Of a stretch of 64,000 nt of DNA, positions 56,291 to 64,000 are shown in pieces. Source of the stretch: Candidatus Manganitrophus morganii (lineage in GTDB: Bacteria; Nitrospirota; Nitrospiria; SBBL01; Manganitrophaceae); contig JAJHOH010000001.1 of NCBI GenBank assembly GCA_021651055.1, positions 2,604,001-2,668,000 on the forward strand, read 5' to 3'. The translations under genes were made by a program, and so were the position numbers. Below the pieces are notes generated by a model that saw only the letters and a list, made by a program, of their open reading frames with translations, ran no database searches and was not told the DNA's origin. The stretch's first letter is position 1; each line of letters opens with the position of its first letter.

Positions 56291-58867
56291 TCACCCTTTT
56301 CCTTCGAGGCGGTACGGCAGGAAGAGGGTGAAGGTCGATCCCTCTCCTGCCCTGCTCTCGACCCGAATTTTCCCTTGAAGCAGTCCGGCCAATTCCTTGA
56401 CGATCGCCAGTCCCAATCCCACCCCCCCGAACTCGCGTGTGCTGGCGCCGTCGACCTGATGGAAGGTATCAAAGATCTTCGGCAATTCTTCTTCTGGAAT
56501 ACCAACCCCTGTATCTTGAATCCAAATCGCGATGCCGCCTCTTTCCGGATGATCTTCCGTTCCGATGGTGATTTTCCCTTGTTGAGTGAACTTCACGGCG
56601 TTGGCGAGGAGATTCGTCAAGATCTGCCCGACCCGTATTCTATCCGATTCGATATTCGGGGTTGGATCGGCGAGGCGCCATTGGAGAACGAGTCGTTTCT
56701 CCTCCAGAAGCGGTTGAATGCCGGAGGCGGTCTCTCGGAGCAATAGAATGAGGTCGAGGGACGACGGTTCGATCGCCAACTTTCCCGCCTCGATCCGCGT
56801 CAGATCCAACAGGTCGTCCACCAATAAGAGAAGACCCTCCGCATTTCGGGTCACCCCTTCCATCGCAGGCCGGAGGGCCGGATCGAGAGGTCCATATGTT
56901 CCGTCGAGCGCCAAAGAGGTATAACCGATAATGGCATGAAGCGGGGTCCGGAGCTCGTGAGAGACGTTGGAGAGAAATTGCGTCTTCAGGCGGCTCGCCT
57001 CTTCAGCCTGAGCGGTTTTCTGTTGCAGCGCCCGCTTGTGAAGGACGATTTCATTGGCCAATATCACCAGATCTTGGTGTTGGGCGGCGACTTCTTGTTG
57101 GAGGAGCTCTCGAGTTTGTTTTATCGCGATGAGATTCCCGACGCGGACCCGAAGCGCTTCGACGGGAAAAGGCTTAATTAAATATTCCTGCGCCCCTTGC
57201 CGCAACATTCGGACGCTCAATTCATCGTCGGCTTTGGCGGTCAGAACAATGATCGGGACCATATCCATCTCCGAGTGAGCGCGTATTTCACGGATCATTC
57301 GGTCACCGCTCATCTCCGGCATCATGATATCACTGAGAATGAGGTCGGGCTTGTGGGCCAGCGCTTTTTCCAGTCCTTCCTGTCCATTCAAGGCATTCAC
57401 GACCCGATAATGCGGGGTCAATGACTCCGTGATAAAGCTATTCACCGCCGGATTGTCTTCAACGACGAGAACCAGGGGGAGGGTTGTCCCGACCCCTCCG
57501 TTCGCCGTAGCGGATGGCGTTTGAACCGATTGCATGTCCTGTGCGGGGCGTTTTCGTTCGGTTTCCAGATCGATGAATGGTTGTGACAGCGGGAAGGGAA
57601 TCTCAGCGACCGGTCCACTCGCTGGTCTCTTCTCCTCTCCAGTCGAGGCGACAAGGGGAAGGGTGATATCGAATTGCGCGCCTCCAATGGGGGCATCGCC
57701 GACCGTGATCTTGCCGCCGTGCAGCGCGACAAGCTCGTTGGCAATGGAGAGTCCTAAACCGGTGCCGCCGAACCGGCGTGTGGCGCTTTCATCTCCCTGC
57801 CGGAACGGCTCAAAGATCACCTGACGCAGTTCGGGACGTACACCGGGGCCGCTGTCCTGGACGGAGAGGCGGGCGTCTCCTTCTTCGATGCGAAGAAGAC
57901 AGCGCACCTTTCCCCCGGTCGGGGTGAATTTAAAAGCATTGGAAAGAAGGTTTAAGAGGACGCGCTGAATCTTTTCCGGGTCGATCCGGGCGGGAGCCGA
58001 TTCGGCGGTTTCAACGGTATAGGCGATCTGTCGCTCCGTCGCGAATAATTCGAAGTGAGCCGCGGTGAAACGGACCAGTTGCGCCAGGTCGGTTTCGATC
58101 GCGTTGGCCGTCATTTTCCCGGCCTCGATCTTCGAGAGATCGAGGAGGTCGTTGACATGTTTGAGCAGCAGCCGGGCGTTGCGGTCGATCGTTTCCAGAT
58201 TCTGTCGCTCGTTTGTTGTCAATCGATCGGATTCGAGAAGCCGTTGGGCCGGTCCGAGGACGAGCGTGAGGGGGGTTCGCAATTCGTGGCTGATGTTGGC
58301 GAAGAATTGCGTTTTCAATCGGTCCTGCTCTTTGAGCTGGGTATAAAGCTCGGCCAGCTCCGCGTGGGTGCTCTCCAATTTGATCCGGCGTTCTTCGGAA
58401 ATCTTTGCCGATTGAACAAGCGCGAGGGTTTTGGGAATCAGGGGGGGAAGGATGACGGCGGTTGCAACCGAAGCGATCGCCGTCATCAATTTAATATTTC
58501 CGGCCAACCAATAGACCGGCGTCCAGAGAGTGGTCCAGACCTCCATGAAATGGGTGGCGCCGCAGGTGATGATAAAAAGTCCGAATGCCAGAAGGACCCA
58601 GTGAAAGGGGATGTCTCGTCGCGCCCGATAGACAAGATAGGTCAAGGTGGCTGAAATGGCAACATAAGCCAATCCGATGAGTGAATCAGAAACGACATGG
58701 AGCAGAACGAGACCCGGTTTTTCAAGATAGCAGTAAAGGTGGGGTAAAAAACCCTCTGAAGCGAATAAGTTCTTGAACCATCCCGGCCAGAGGAACAGTA
58801 ACGGGACCGTTACAATTAATGCCGGGAGCCCATACCATAACACGGGAAATCTCGTTGCTTTGATCAT
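56291..58867 (-). CDS. Hybrid histidine kinase with ETR1-like ethylene-binding domain
   Basis: An 858-residue kinase. The membrane domain (about 14-160) carries the ethylene-receptor signature: Asp61 and Tyr68 in SDSLIGLAY, then Cys102 and His106 in FIITCGATHF, spaced like Asp25, Tyr32, Cys65 and His69 of plant ETR1. After it come HisKA (NISHELRTPL), HATPase, a receiver (LILSDIMMP), a second HisKA (NVSHELRTPL) and a second HATPase. ATG 58867 has GAGGAGGTGGA before it. It would sense ethylene through a copper ion, inferred from motif identity. The partner is probably the adjacent REC-GGDEF protein. Confidence 0.92.
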   Translation of the reverse strand: MIKATRFPVLWYGLPALIVTVPLLFLWPGWFKNLFASEGFLPHLYCYLEKPGLVLLHVVSDSLIGLAYVAISATLTYLVYRARRDIPFHWVLLAFGLFIITCGATHFMEVWTTLWTPVYWLAGNIKLMTAIASVATAVILPPLIPKTLALVQSAKISEERRIKLESTHAELAELYTQLKEQDRLKTQFFANISHELRTPLTLVLGPAQRLLESDRLTTNERQNLETIDRNARLLLKHVNDLLDLSKIEAGKMTANAIETDLAQLVRFTAAHFELFATERQIAYTVETAESAPARIDPEKIQRVLLNLLSNAFKFTPTGGKVRCLLRIEEGDARLSVQDSGPGVRPELRQVIFEPFRQGDESATRRFGGTGLGLSIANELVALHGGKITVGDAPIGGAQFDITLPLVASTGEEKRPASGPVAEIPFPLSQPFIDLETERKRPAQDMQSVQTPSATANGGVGTTLPLVLVVEDNPAVNSFITESLTPHYRVVNALNGQEGLEKALAHKPDLILSDIMMPEMSGDRMIREIRAHSEMDMVPIIVLTAKADDELSVRMLRQGAQEYLIKPFPVEALRVRVGNLIAIKQTRELLQQEVAAQHQDLVILANEIVLHKRALQQKTAQAEEASRLKTQFLSNVSHELRTPLHAIIGYTSLALDGTYGPLDPALRPAMEGVTRNAEGLLLLVDDLLDLTRIEAGKLAIEPSSLDLILLLRETASGIQPLLEEKRLVLQWRLADPTPNIESDRIRVGQILTNLLANAVKFTQQGKITIGTEDHPERGGIAIWIQDTGVGIPEEELPKIFDTFHQVDGASTREFGGVGLGLAIVKELAGLLQGKIRVESRAGEGSTFTLFLPYRLEGKG

Positions 58868-59102
58868 TCCACCTCCTCTAGATGGTCTGAGATGAGTTCT
58901 TCGCCGGAAAATTCTCTTGTGGAATAATCTTCTCCTATATTGACCCATTGTCAATCCAACTTTTTGCGTATTTTTCTAATAACAAGTTCAATGCCGCTTT
59001 TTTAAGAGGCGGGGACGTTGATTGTGGAATGGAGGGGTCGGAGACACGTTTTATCCCCCCTAAACACAAAGGACACGCTTAGGTCGGGTGGATAGTTCTC
59101 GA

Positions 59103-59131
59103 TTGACAGGTCAACTCTTTTTGTCTATGAT
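59103..59131 (+). promoter_or_regulatory. Consensus promoter of the 90-aa gene
   Basis: TTGACA-17 bp-TATGAT, 9 bp before the ATG. So close that the message may be nearly leaderless. Confidence 0.75.
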
Positions 59132-59140
59132 ACGACCACT

Positions 59141-59413
59141 ATGGCGGAAGAAATAGAGAAACGGATCGATCGTCTCGAATCGGAAGTCCTTCGGCTACAA
59201 CACCAGCTTCAAACCCTTCAATCGGAAGTAAAGCTCTTTTTAAAGCGTTACCTTGCTGCCTGTCCTTCCTGTAAAAAGGAATTCGACCTGCTCGTCAACC
59301 ATTACAGTATCGGCCTCTTCGATAACCTCGTCTATGTCAAATGTCCCCACTGCAATAAATCGATGCCGGTGGTCGATAAAGAAGGGGGGGGCGTCGGGGT
59401 GGTTTCAGAATAA
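59141..59413 (+). CDS. Small coiled-coil zinc-ribbon-like protein
   Basis: A 90-residue protein: an N-terminal coiled coil (IEKRIDRLESEVLRLQHQ) followed by two CxxC motifs (CPSC and CPHC) around a 25-residue loop. Probably binds zinc. The promoter -10 box ends 9 bp before the ATG. It precedes the USP/PCP_red gene but has a separate promoter. Confidence 0.75.
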   Translation: MAEEIEKRIDRLESEVLRLQHQLQTLQSEVKLFLKRYLAACPSCKKEFDLLVNHYSIGLFDNLVYVKCPHCNKSMPVVDKEGGGVGVVSE

Positions 59414-59511
59414 AAACCATTTCGATCCCGCGGGTGATTTCCTCCGAATTTTCGCCAGTGTAAGTGGGATGACCGTTGTCCTTTCCGCGCTTACTGTCAA
59501 TAGAAAAAAAG

Positions 59512-59540
59512 TTGTTTTTAAAAAAAGAGGGTGCTATAAT
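59512..59540 (+). promoter_or_regulatory. Promoter of the USP/PCP_red gene
   Basis: TTGTTT-17 bp-TATAAT with an extended TGC before the -10 box. It lies 86 bp before ATG 59626 and overlaps the in-frame upstream starts, ruling them out. Confidence 0.8.
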
Positions 59541-59625
59541 GCAGCCACTTTTGATAGGATGCCTGAATATTCGGCATGATCCGCTTCGATCTCCGGGGCT
59601 TGCATTCAAGGGGGAGGCTTCTCAT

Positions 59626-62307
59626 ATGTATCGGTCGATCTATATCCCTGTCGATAACTCAGACTATTCCAACACGGCCATCGATATCGGTGTGATGTTG
59701 GCGAAGCAATTTGGGGCGAAGGTCATCGGAAGCCACGCCTATGCCGCCAAGCTCCACGACAAGCGATTCAAGCAGATGGAGGCGGGCCTCCCCGAAGAGT
59801 ATCATGACGAGAACGAACTGGAGCGGCAGAGAAAGATCCACGACTCCCTGATTACCCGCGGACTGGAAATCATCACCGATTCCTACCTGGATATCGTCGA
59901 CGAAAAATGCAAAGAGGGAAACATCCCGATGGAGCGGGTCTCGCTCGAAGGGAAGAACTACAAGGTTCTGGTCGATGACATTGTGAAGAACGGCTACGAT
60001 CTGGTGATCCTCGGCGCCCTCGGCGTCGGCGCCGTCCGTGAGAGCATGATCGGGAGCGTGACCGAGCGGACGATTCGCCGGGTCCGCAAGTCGGATGTTT
60101 TCGTCGTCAAGGAGACGAAGCCGCCCGAGCCGGGAAAAATGGGAAAGATCGTCGTGGCGGTCGATGGAAGCCACTTCTCCTTCGCCGGCTTCAAAACGGC
60201 CCTTGATCTCGCCAAGGCGTATCAGCTTCAGATCGACGTCGTTTCGGCCTTCGATCCCTATTATCACTATGCCGTTTTCAATTCGATCTCCGGGGTTCTC
60301 TCCGAAGAGGCGGGAAAAGTCTTCCGGTTCAAGGAACAGGAGAAACTCCACGAAGAGGTGATCGACTCCGGCCTCGCCAAGATCTATCAGTCCCACCTTG
60401 AAATTTGCCTTAAGATCGCCGAGGCGGAGGGGGTGACGGTCAAAACCTCGCTCCTCGACGGCAAGCCTTTCGAGAAGGTCCTTCAATATGTGAAGAAAGA
60501 GAAACCGTGGCTTCTCGTCGTCGGCCGGATCGGCGTCCACTCCGATGAAGAGATGGATGTCGGGAGCAACTCGGAGAACCTGATCCGGATGGCGCCGTGC
60601 AACGTGCTGGTCTCGAACCAGAAATATATTCCGCCGATCGATGCCATCGCCGAGTATACTGTCGCCTGGACCGAAGAGGCCTCCAAGCGGATGGAGAAGG
60701 TTCCCATCTTCGCGCGGGGGGTCGCCAAGACCGCCGTCTACCGGTATGCGATCGAAAAGGGTTTCACCATCATCAGCAATTCGGTTGTCGATGCGGCGAT
60801 GGGGGATATCTTGCCGAAGTCGGCGATCGAAGCGATGAAGAATTTGGGCCGGGTGCTCGATGAGAAGGGGATCGACCGGAACAAGATGACCGCCGCCGAA
60901 GGGGTTTCTCAAACCCTCGAGGGGAACGGTCTTGCCGGGATGATGACCCAGATCGTCGGCGACCGCGATGCCGAGCGCGCCGCGAGCTACGACGAGAAGG
61001 CGAAGATGGATTTCTTTATCTGCGGCGGCTGCGGCTATACCGCCAAAGGGGAGAAGCCGGTCCGATGCCCGATCTGCAGCGCCGAAGGGAGCGCCTTCCA
61101 ATTTCTTGATAAGTCGATCTTCGAAGCGGCGGCCAAGGCCGAGGGGGGATTGGTTCAAGAGGTCGGCTACGACGGGGTCCCGCTGAACTGGACCGAAGAT
61201 GCCAAAAACATTATCCGCAAGGTTCCGGCCGGTTTCGAGCGCCGTCGCGCCAAAGCGAAGGCGGAGAAGATGGCCCGAAAGATGGGCTTCCAAACGATCA
61301 CAAAAGAATTTGCCGTTCGGATGATCGAAGGAGGCCAGGACGACGATCAGGCGATTGAGATGAGTGCCAAGGCGATCGCCGAGGCGGTTCTTCCGCAGAG
61401 CACGCCAAAAGTTGAAGTAAAGGCCCCTGAAGTAAAGACACCCCAGTTCACCTGGACGGCCGATGCGCAGGAGCGGCTGGCGCGTGTGCCGGTCGGCTTC
61501 ATGCGGGACGGAACCCGTCAGCACATCGAGAATTATGCCTTCAGTCACGCGATTACCGAGATTACGCTCGAGGTCGCAGAGGCGGGAATTAAAAAGGCGA
61601 CCGAGGAGATGGAGGCGGTTCTTTCCGGCGCGACCAGCCTCGAAGAGATCAAAAAGCGAATTGCCACCATGACGAAGGGGGAACCGGCTGCGGAAGAGAG
61701 CTTCCATTTCTGCGGAATGTGCGGCCATGTTGTCCGACAGGTTCCGTCGCAGTGTCCCGTCTGCGAGGCCAAGGCATCGCGGTTCATCTTTATGAAGAAA
61801 GAGCTTGATTACTTCGTCTGTACGCTTTGCAGCCAGGTTGCCTCGCAGCATATTCCTGACCATTGCTCTCTCTGCGGCGCCCCGGGGGAATATTATAAAA
61901 AACTGGAGCGTAAGGAGAGCGGACTGGACAAAGTGCTCGCCCCCATCAGCTGGACCGATGCGGCAAATACGAAGCTCCTGGAGATCCCGGAAGGATTGAT
62001 TCGAGAGATGACCCGCTGGCGGATCGAGGTGGATGCCCGCAAGAAGGGGCTCCGCGAGATTAACCCCTCGATTATCGATGCAAAATACAGTGAATGGGCG
62101 CAGCTTTCCCGGAATGTCGAGCGACATCACGCCTGGGATGCTGATGCGGAGGGCCGAATCGCCCGCATCCCCTCTTTCGTCCGGGGAACGGTGATCAAGG
62201 AGATTGAATCGTACGCCAATGAGAAGGGAATCGGCCGGATCACCATCGAGATCCTCGATCAAGTCACCGAGCGGTGGGCGGAAGCGATGCGGTCGCAAGG
62301 TTTCTAG
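59626..62307 (+). CDS. Tandem USP protein fused to PCP_red and rubredoxin-like modules
   Basis: An 893-residue multidomain protein. Two universal stress domains (about 1-160 and 171-335, VAVDGSHFSF) are followed by a string of PCP_red-type helical units beginning with Trp (about 347, 521, 609, 774 and 835; WTEEASKRMEKVP-like). Three rubredoxin-like metal knuckles come between (FICGGCGYTAK/CPIC about 462, FCGMCGHVV/CPVC about 692, VCTLCSQVA/CSLC about 728). PCP_red is named for the dark protochlorophyllide reductase 57-kDa subunit. Here it lies in a non-photosynthetic-looking context. Role unknown, perhaps redox or metal sensing. ATG 59626 follows GGGGGAGG. Confidence 0.92.
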   Translation: MYRSIYIPVDNSDYSNTAIDIGVMLAKQFGAKVIGSHAYAAKLHDKRFKQMEAGLPEEYHDENELERQRKIHDSLITRGLEIITDSYLDIVDEKCKEGNIPMERVSLEGKNYKVLVDDIVKNGYDLVILGALGVGAVRESMIGSVTERTIRRVRKSDVFVVKETKPPEPGKMGKIVVAVDGSHFSFAGFKTALDLAKAYQLQIDVVSAFDPYYHYAVFNSISGVLSEEAGKVFRFKEQEKLHEEVIDSGLAKIYQSHLEICLKIAEAEGVTVKTSLLDGKPFEKVLQYVKKEKPWLLVVGRIGVHSDEEMDVGSNSENLIRMAPCNVLVSNQKYIPPIDAIAEYTVAWTEEASKRMEKVPIFARGVAKTAVYRYAIEKGFTIISNSVVDAAMGDILPKSAIEAMKNLGRVLDEKGIDRNKMTAAEGVSQTLEGNGLAGMMTQIVGDRDAERAASYDEKAKMDFFICGGCGYTAKGEKPVRCPICSAEGSAFQFLDKSIFEAAAKAEGGLVQEVGYDGVPLNWTEDAKNIIRKVPAGFERRRAKAKAEKMARKMGFQTITKEFAVRMIEGGQDDDQAIEMSAKAIAEAVLPQSTPKVEVKAPEVKTPQFTWTADAQERLARVPVGFMRDGTRQHIENYAFSHAITEITLEVAEAGIKKATEEMEAVLSGATSLEEIKKRIATMTKGEPAAEESFHFCGMCGHVVRQVPSQCPVCEAKASRFIFMKKELDYFVCTLCSQVASQHIPDHCSLCGAPGEYYKKLERKESGLDKVLAPISWTDAANTKLLEIPEGLIREMTRWRIEVDARKKGLREINPSIIDAKYSEWAQLSRNVERHHAWDADAEGRIARIPSFVRGTVIKEIESYANEKGIGRITIEILDQVTERWAEAMRSQGF

Positions 62308-62309
62308 TC

Positions 62310-62429
62310 GCCTGTCCATGAACGGCCACCTGCTACGTTCTCGGTCGCTCGGCAATCCTCATGTACCACACAGTACATTCCGGTTGCCTCGCTCCCTGCG
62401 GCCTTGCATCTGGCCATTCCTGAACAGGC
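62310..62429. repeat. Long imperfect palindrome
   Basis: Outer arms GCCTGTCCATGAACGGCCA (62310-62328) and TGGCCATTCCTGAACAGGC (62411-62429) are complementary with few mismatches. The inner part also folds, meeting at ATGTAC-CACACA-GTACAT. It resembles dispersed palindromic elements that I recall from Nitrospira genomes. It fills the gap between the two PCP_red genes. Confidence 0.75.
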
Positions 62430-62463
62430 TTACTGTTTTGTATTTTCATTAGAGATTCTTTCA

Positions 62464-63861
62464 ATGGCACATCAAGCGTACTCCGTTTCATGGAACCTCA
62501 CCCAGCGCTGCAATCTCTTCTGCACCCACTGCTACATGAGTGCCTTTCCCCACGCCGATATCTCGCACGACTTCACAACCGAAGAGTGCTTCAAGGTCAT
62601 CGACGACATGGCGAAGGTCAACCCGAATCTCTTCCTGATCCTGACCGGAGGGGAGCCGCTTGTCCGAAAAGACATCTTCGACATCGCCTCGTATGCTTCC
62701 GACAAGGGCTTTACCTGTGTTCTCGGCACCAACGGCGTCTTGCTCGGTGAGCGGGAAGCAAGACGGATGCGCGAGAGCGGCCTGCAAGGGGCCTCGATCA
62801 GCCTCGATTCGGTCGATCCGCAACGGCACGACAACTTCCGTCAGCTGGCCGGATCGTGGAAGTCGGCGCTCCGCGGCATTGAGCATCTCAAAGCGGAAGG
62901 GCTCGATTTTTCCCTGCACATGAGTGTGATGTCGTGGAACGTCTCCGAAATTCCGCCGATGATCGAGCTCGCGCGCAACATCGGGGCGAAGGTTCTTAAC
63001 TTTTTCTTTCTCGTCCAGACCGGCCGCGGCGAAAACCTGATTGATATCCGTCCCAGCCAGTATCGGGAGATCCTGACCTATCTCGCGCGGGCGCAGGGGG
63101 TCGGTGCCAAGGAAAACAATCCGAGCCTCTTCCAAAATTTTGATGACCCCTGGACCTCCTCCGCCGGGCAGCTGGGCGATCTGATCCTTCGGGCCAAATG
63201 CGCCCCGCATTTCCGCAAGATCATCTATGAGCTCGATCCGAATTCTCCCTTGTTAAAAAATTATGCGCAGGGGAGCTGCCCCGCCGGCAAGCATTATTGC
63301 CGGATCACACCGGAAGGGGACATCACCCCCTGTCCGTACATGCCGGTCTCGGCGGGAAATCTTCGGAGGCAGACCTTTGACGAAATATGGAATACCTCTC
63401 CCATTTTAAATGATCTGCGCGAGCCGCAGCTCGGTGGGCGATGCGGAGAGTGCGAGTTCTCTCAGATTTGCGGCGGCTGCCGCTGCCGTGCGTATGCCGT
63501 GAACGGCAGCTACCTGGCGGAAGATCCCGCCTGCGATTATCAGCCGGGGCAATATGGGGGAAAACGAATCGAGCTTCCGGCGGAGCAGACCTTTGGGTTC
63601 GAGGCGAAGTTTACCTTGAACTGGTCGATCGCGGCAAAAGAGCGTCTCAACAGGCTTCCTTCCTTCGCAAGGGGAATGGTGGCGAGCAGTGTGGAGCGGT
63701 ATGCGACCGAACACCAGATTGATCTGATCACCCCGGAGGTGATGCAGAAGGTCAAGGAGGAGGCCGAAGTCCGTCTCGGGAGGAGCTTCAAATTTTCCGA
63801 ATTCACCCGAACGGTTCCGGAGAAGACATCGGCCATTGGTAAAGATCTCTTCCCCGGTTAA
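62464..63861 (+). CDS. Radical SAM/SPASM protein with C-terminal PCP_red domain
   Basis: A 465-residue enzyme. The radical SAM [4Fe-4S] motif is Cys16-x3-Cys20-x2-Cys23 (RCNLFCTHC). The SAM-binding GGEPL and the core follow, then a SPASM-like auxiliary cluster region (CPAGKHYCRITPEGDITPCPYMP and CGECEFSQICGGCRC). The C-terminus (about 385-440) is a PCP_red unit (NWSIAAKERLNRLPSFARGM). Relatives act in haem d1/haem b synthesis and peptide modification; AhbD/NirJ-like is possible but unproven. ATG 62464 is used; there is no strong ribosome site. Confidence 0.92.
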   Translation: MAHQAYSVSWNLTQRCNLFCTHCYMSAFPHADISHDFTTEECFKVIDDMAKVNPNLFLILTGGEPLVRKDIFDIASYASDKGFTCVLGTNGVLLGEREARRMRESGLQGASISLDSVDPQRHDNFRQLAGSWKSALRGIEHLKAEGLDFSLHMSVMSWNVSEIPPMIELARNIGAKVLNFFFLVQTGRGENLIDIRPSQYREILTYLARAQGVGAKENNPSLFQNFDDPWTSSAGQLGDLILRAKCAPHFRKIIYELDPNSPLLKNYAQGSCPAGKHYCRITPEGDITPCPYMPVSAGNLRRQTFDEIWNTSPILNDLREPQLGGRCGECEFSQICGGCRCRAYAVNGSYLAEDPACDYQPGQYGGKRIELPAEQTFGFEAKFTLNWSIAAKERLNRLPSFARGMVASSVERYATEHQIDLITPEVMQKVKEEAEVRLGRSFKFSEFTRTVPEKTSAIGKDLFPG

Positions 63862-63885
63862 TTTTAAGAATTTGAGGTCATGATA

Positions 63886-64000
63886 TGGGAAATGCAAATG
63901 AAAACGAAATCACCTGGACGCCGGACGCGGAAGATCGCCTGAAAAAAGCGCCTTTCTTTCTACGGGGGATGGTCCGCAAGCTCTCCGAGAAAAAAGCGCG
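63886..64000 (+). CDS. PCP_red-domain protein (partial)
   Basis: The first 38 codons of a gene that runs off the window. After MGNANENEI it reads WTPDAEDRLKKAPFFLRGM, another PCP_red unit. GAGG precedes the ATG. It is 24 bp after the radical SAM gene and is surely in its operon. Confidence 0.8.

Noticed and set aside
59659-62355. An 898-codon open frame on the minus strand
   Set aside because: It is antisense to the USP/PCP_red gene, is rich in Arg/Asp/Leu typical of a GC-rich shadow frame, and has no ribosome site or recognisable motif.
1-64000. CRISPR arrays, rRNA genes or complete insertion sequences
   Set aside because: I looked for evenly spaced direct repeats, conserved rRNA segments and transposase motifs (DDE, HUH) and saw none.

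Overview
The window reads as a stretch of chromosome from a free-living, GC-rich, Gram-negative-type bacterium. I infer the phylum Nitrospirota with moderate confidence. The reasons are a long protein joining universal stress, rubredoxin-like and protochlorophyllide-reductase-like (PCP_red) domains, the radical-SAM/PCP_red neighbour, heavy two-component and c-di-GMP signalling, and a long imperfect palindrome of a type I recall from Nitrospira genomes. No rRNA or classical phylogenetic marker comparison was possible.

Layout. 1-7 kb is core housekeeping: plsC, ispH, rpsA, sppA and an IHF/HU gene on the plus strand, then a beta-helix lipoprotein and hisS on the minus strand. 7-18 kb holds a Crp/Fnr regulator, two tandem FG-GAP lipoproteins, tRNA-Gly with decayed tail copies, an HtrA/DegP protease, a cupredoxin pair, two lipoproteins, an ABC-2 exporter and two micro-peptides with a shared C-terminus. 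18-26 kb holds a thioesterase, a dicarboxylate symporter, DUF2231, an MFS transporter, a PAS histidine kinase, a phosphotransferase and NfuA.

26.3-36.4 kb is an accessory region bracketed by inverted copies of a GC-rich repeat. Its first part contains a 5'-3' exonuclease gene whose 5' end is duplicated around a decayed toxin-antitoxin pair. Its centre (about 28.3-33.1 kb) is visibly AT-rich. It carries a DRT2-like antiviral reverse transcriptase behind a structured non-coding leader with its own promoter, followed by an unrecognised three-gene cassette ending in a HEPN-like protein. This is the best candidate for a defence island and for something undescribed. A methyltransferase and a divergent GlxA/AraC regulator close the region.

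36.4-52.9 kb holds an aldo/keto reductase, two DUF4157 (eCIS-core-type) proteins with duplicated promoters, TrxC, a SET methyltransferase, a membrane histidine kinase, a REC-PAS-GGDEF-EAL protein, a lone receiver, an SRPBCC protein, a repeat-containing membrane protein, DUF488, MATE and CBS proteins. 53-59 kb is a signalling cluster: a Rossmann-GAF-GGDEF fusion, a REC-GGDEF protein and a hybrid double histidine kinase with a plant-ETR1-like ethylene-binding domain. 59-64 kb is the USP/PCP_red/rubredoxin and radical SAM cluster, cut by the window edge.

All functions are read from motifs by eye. No database search was run.
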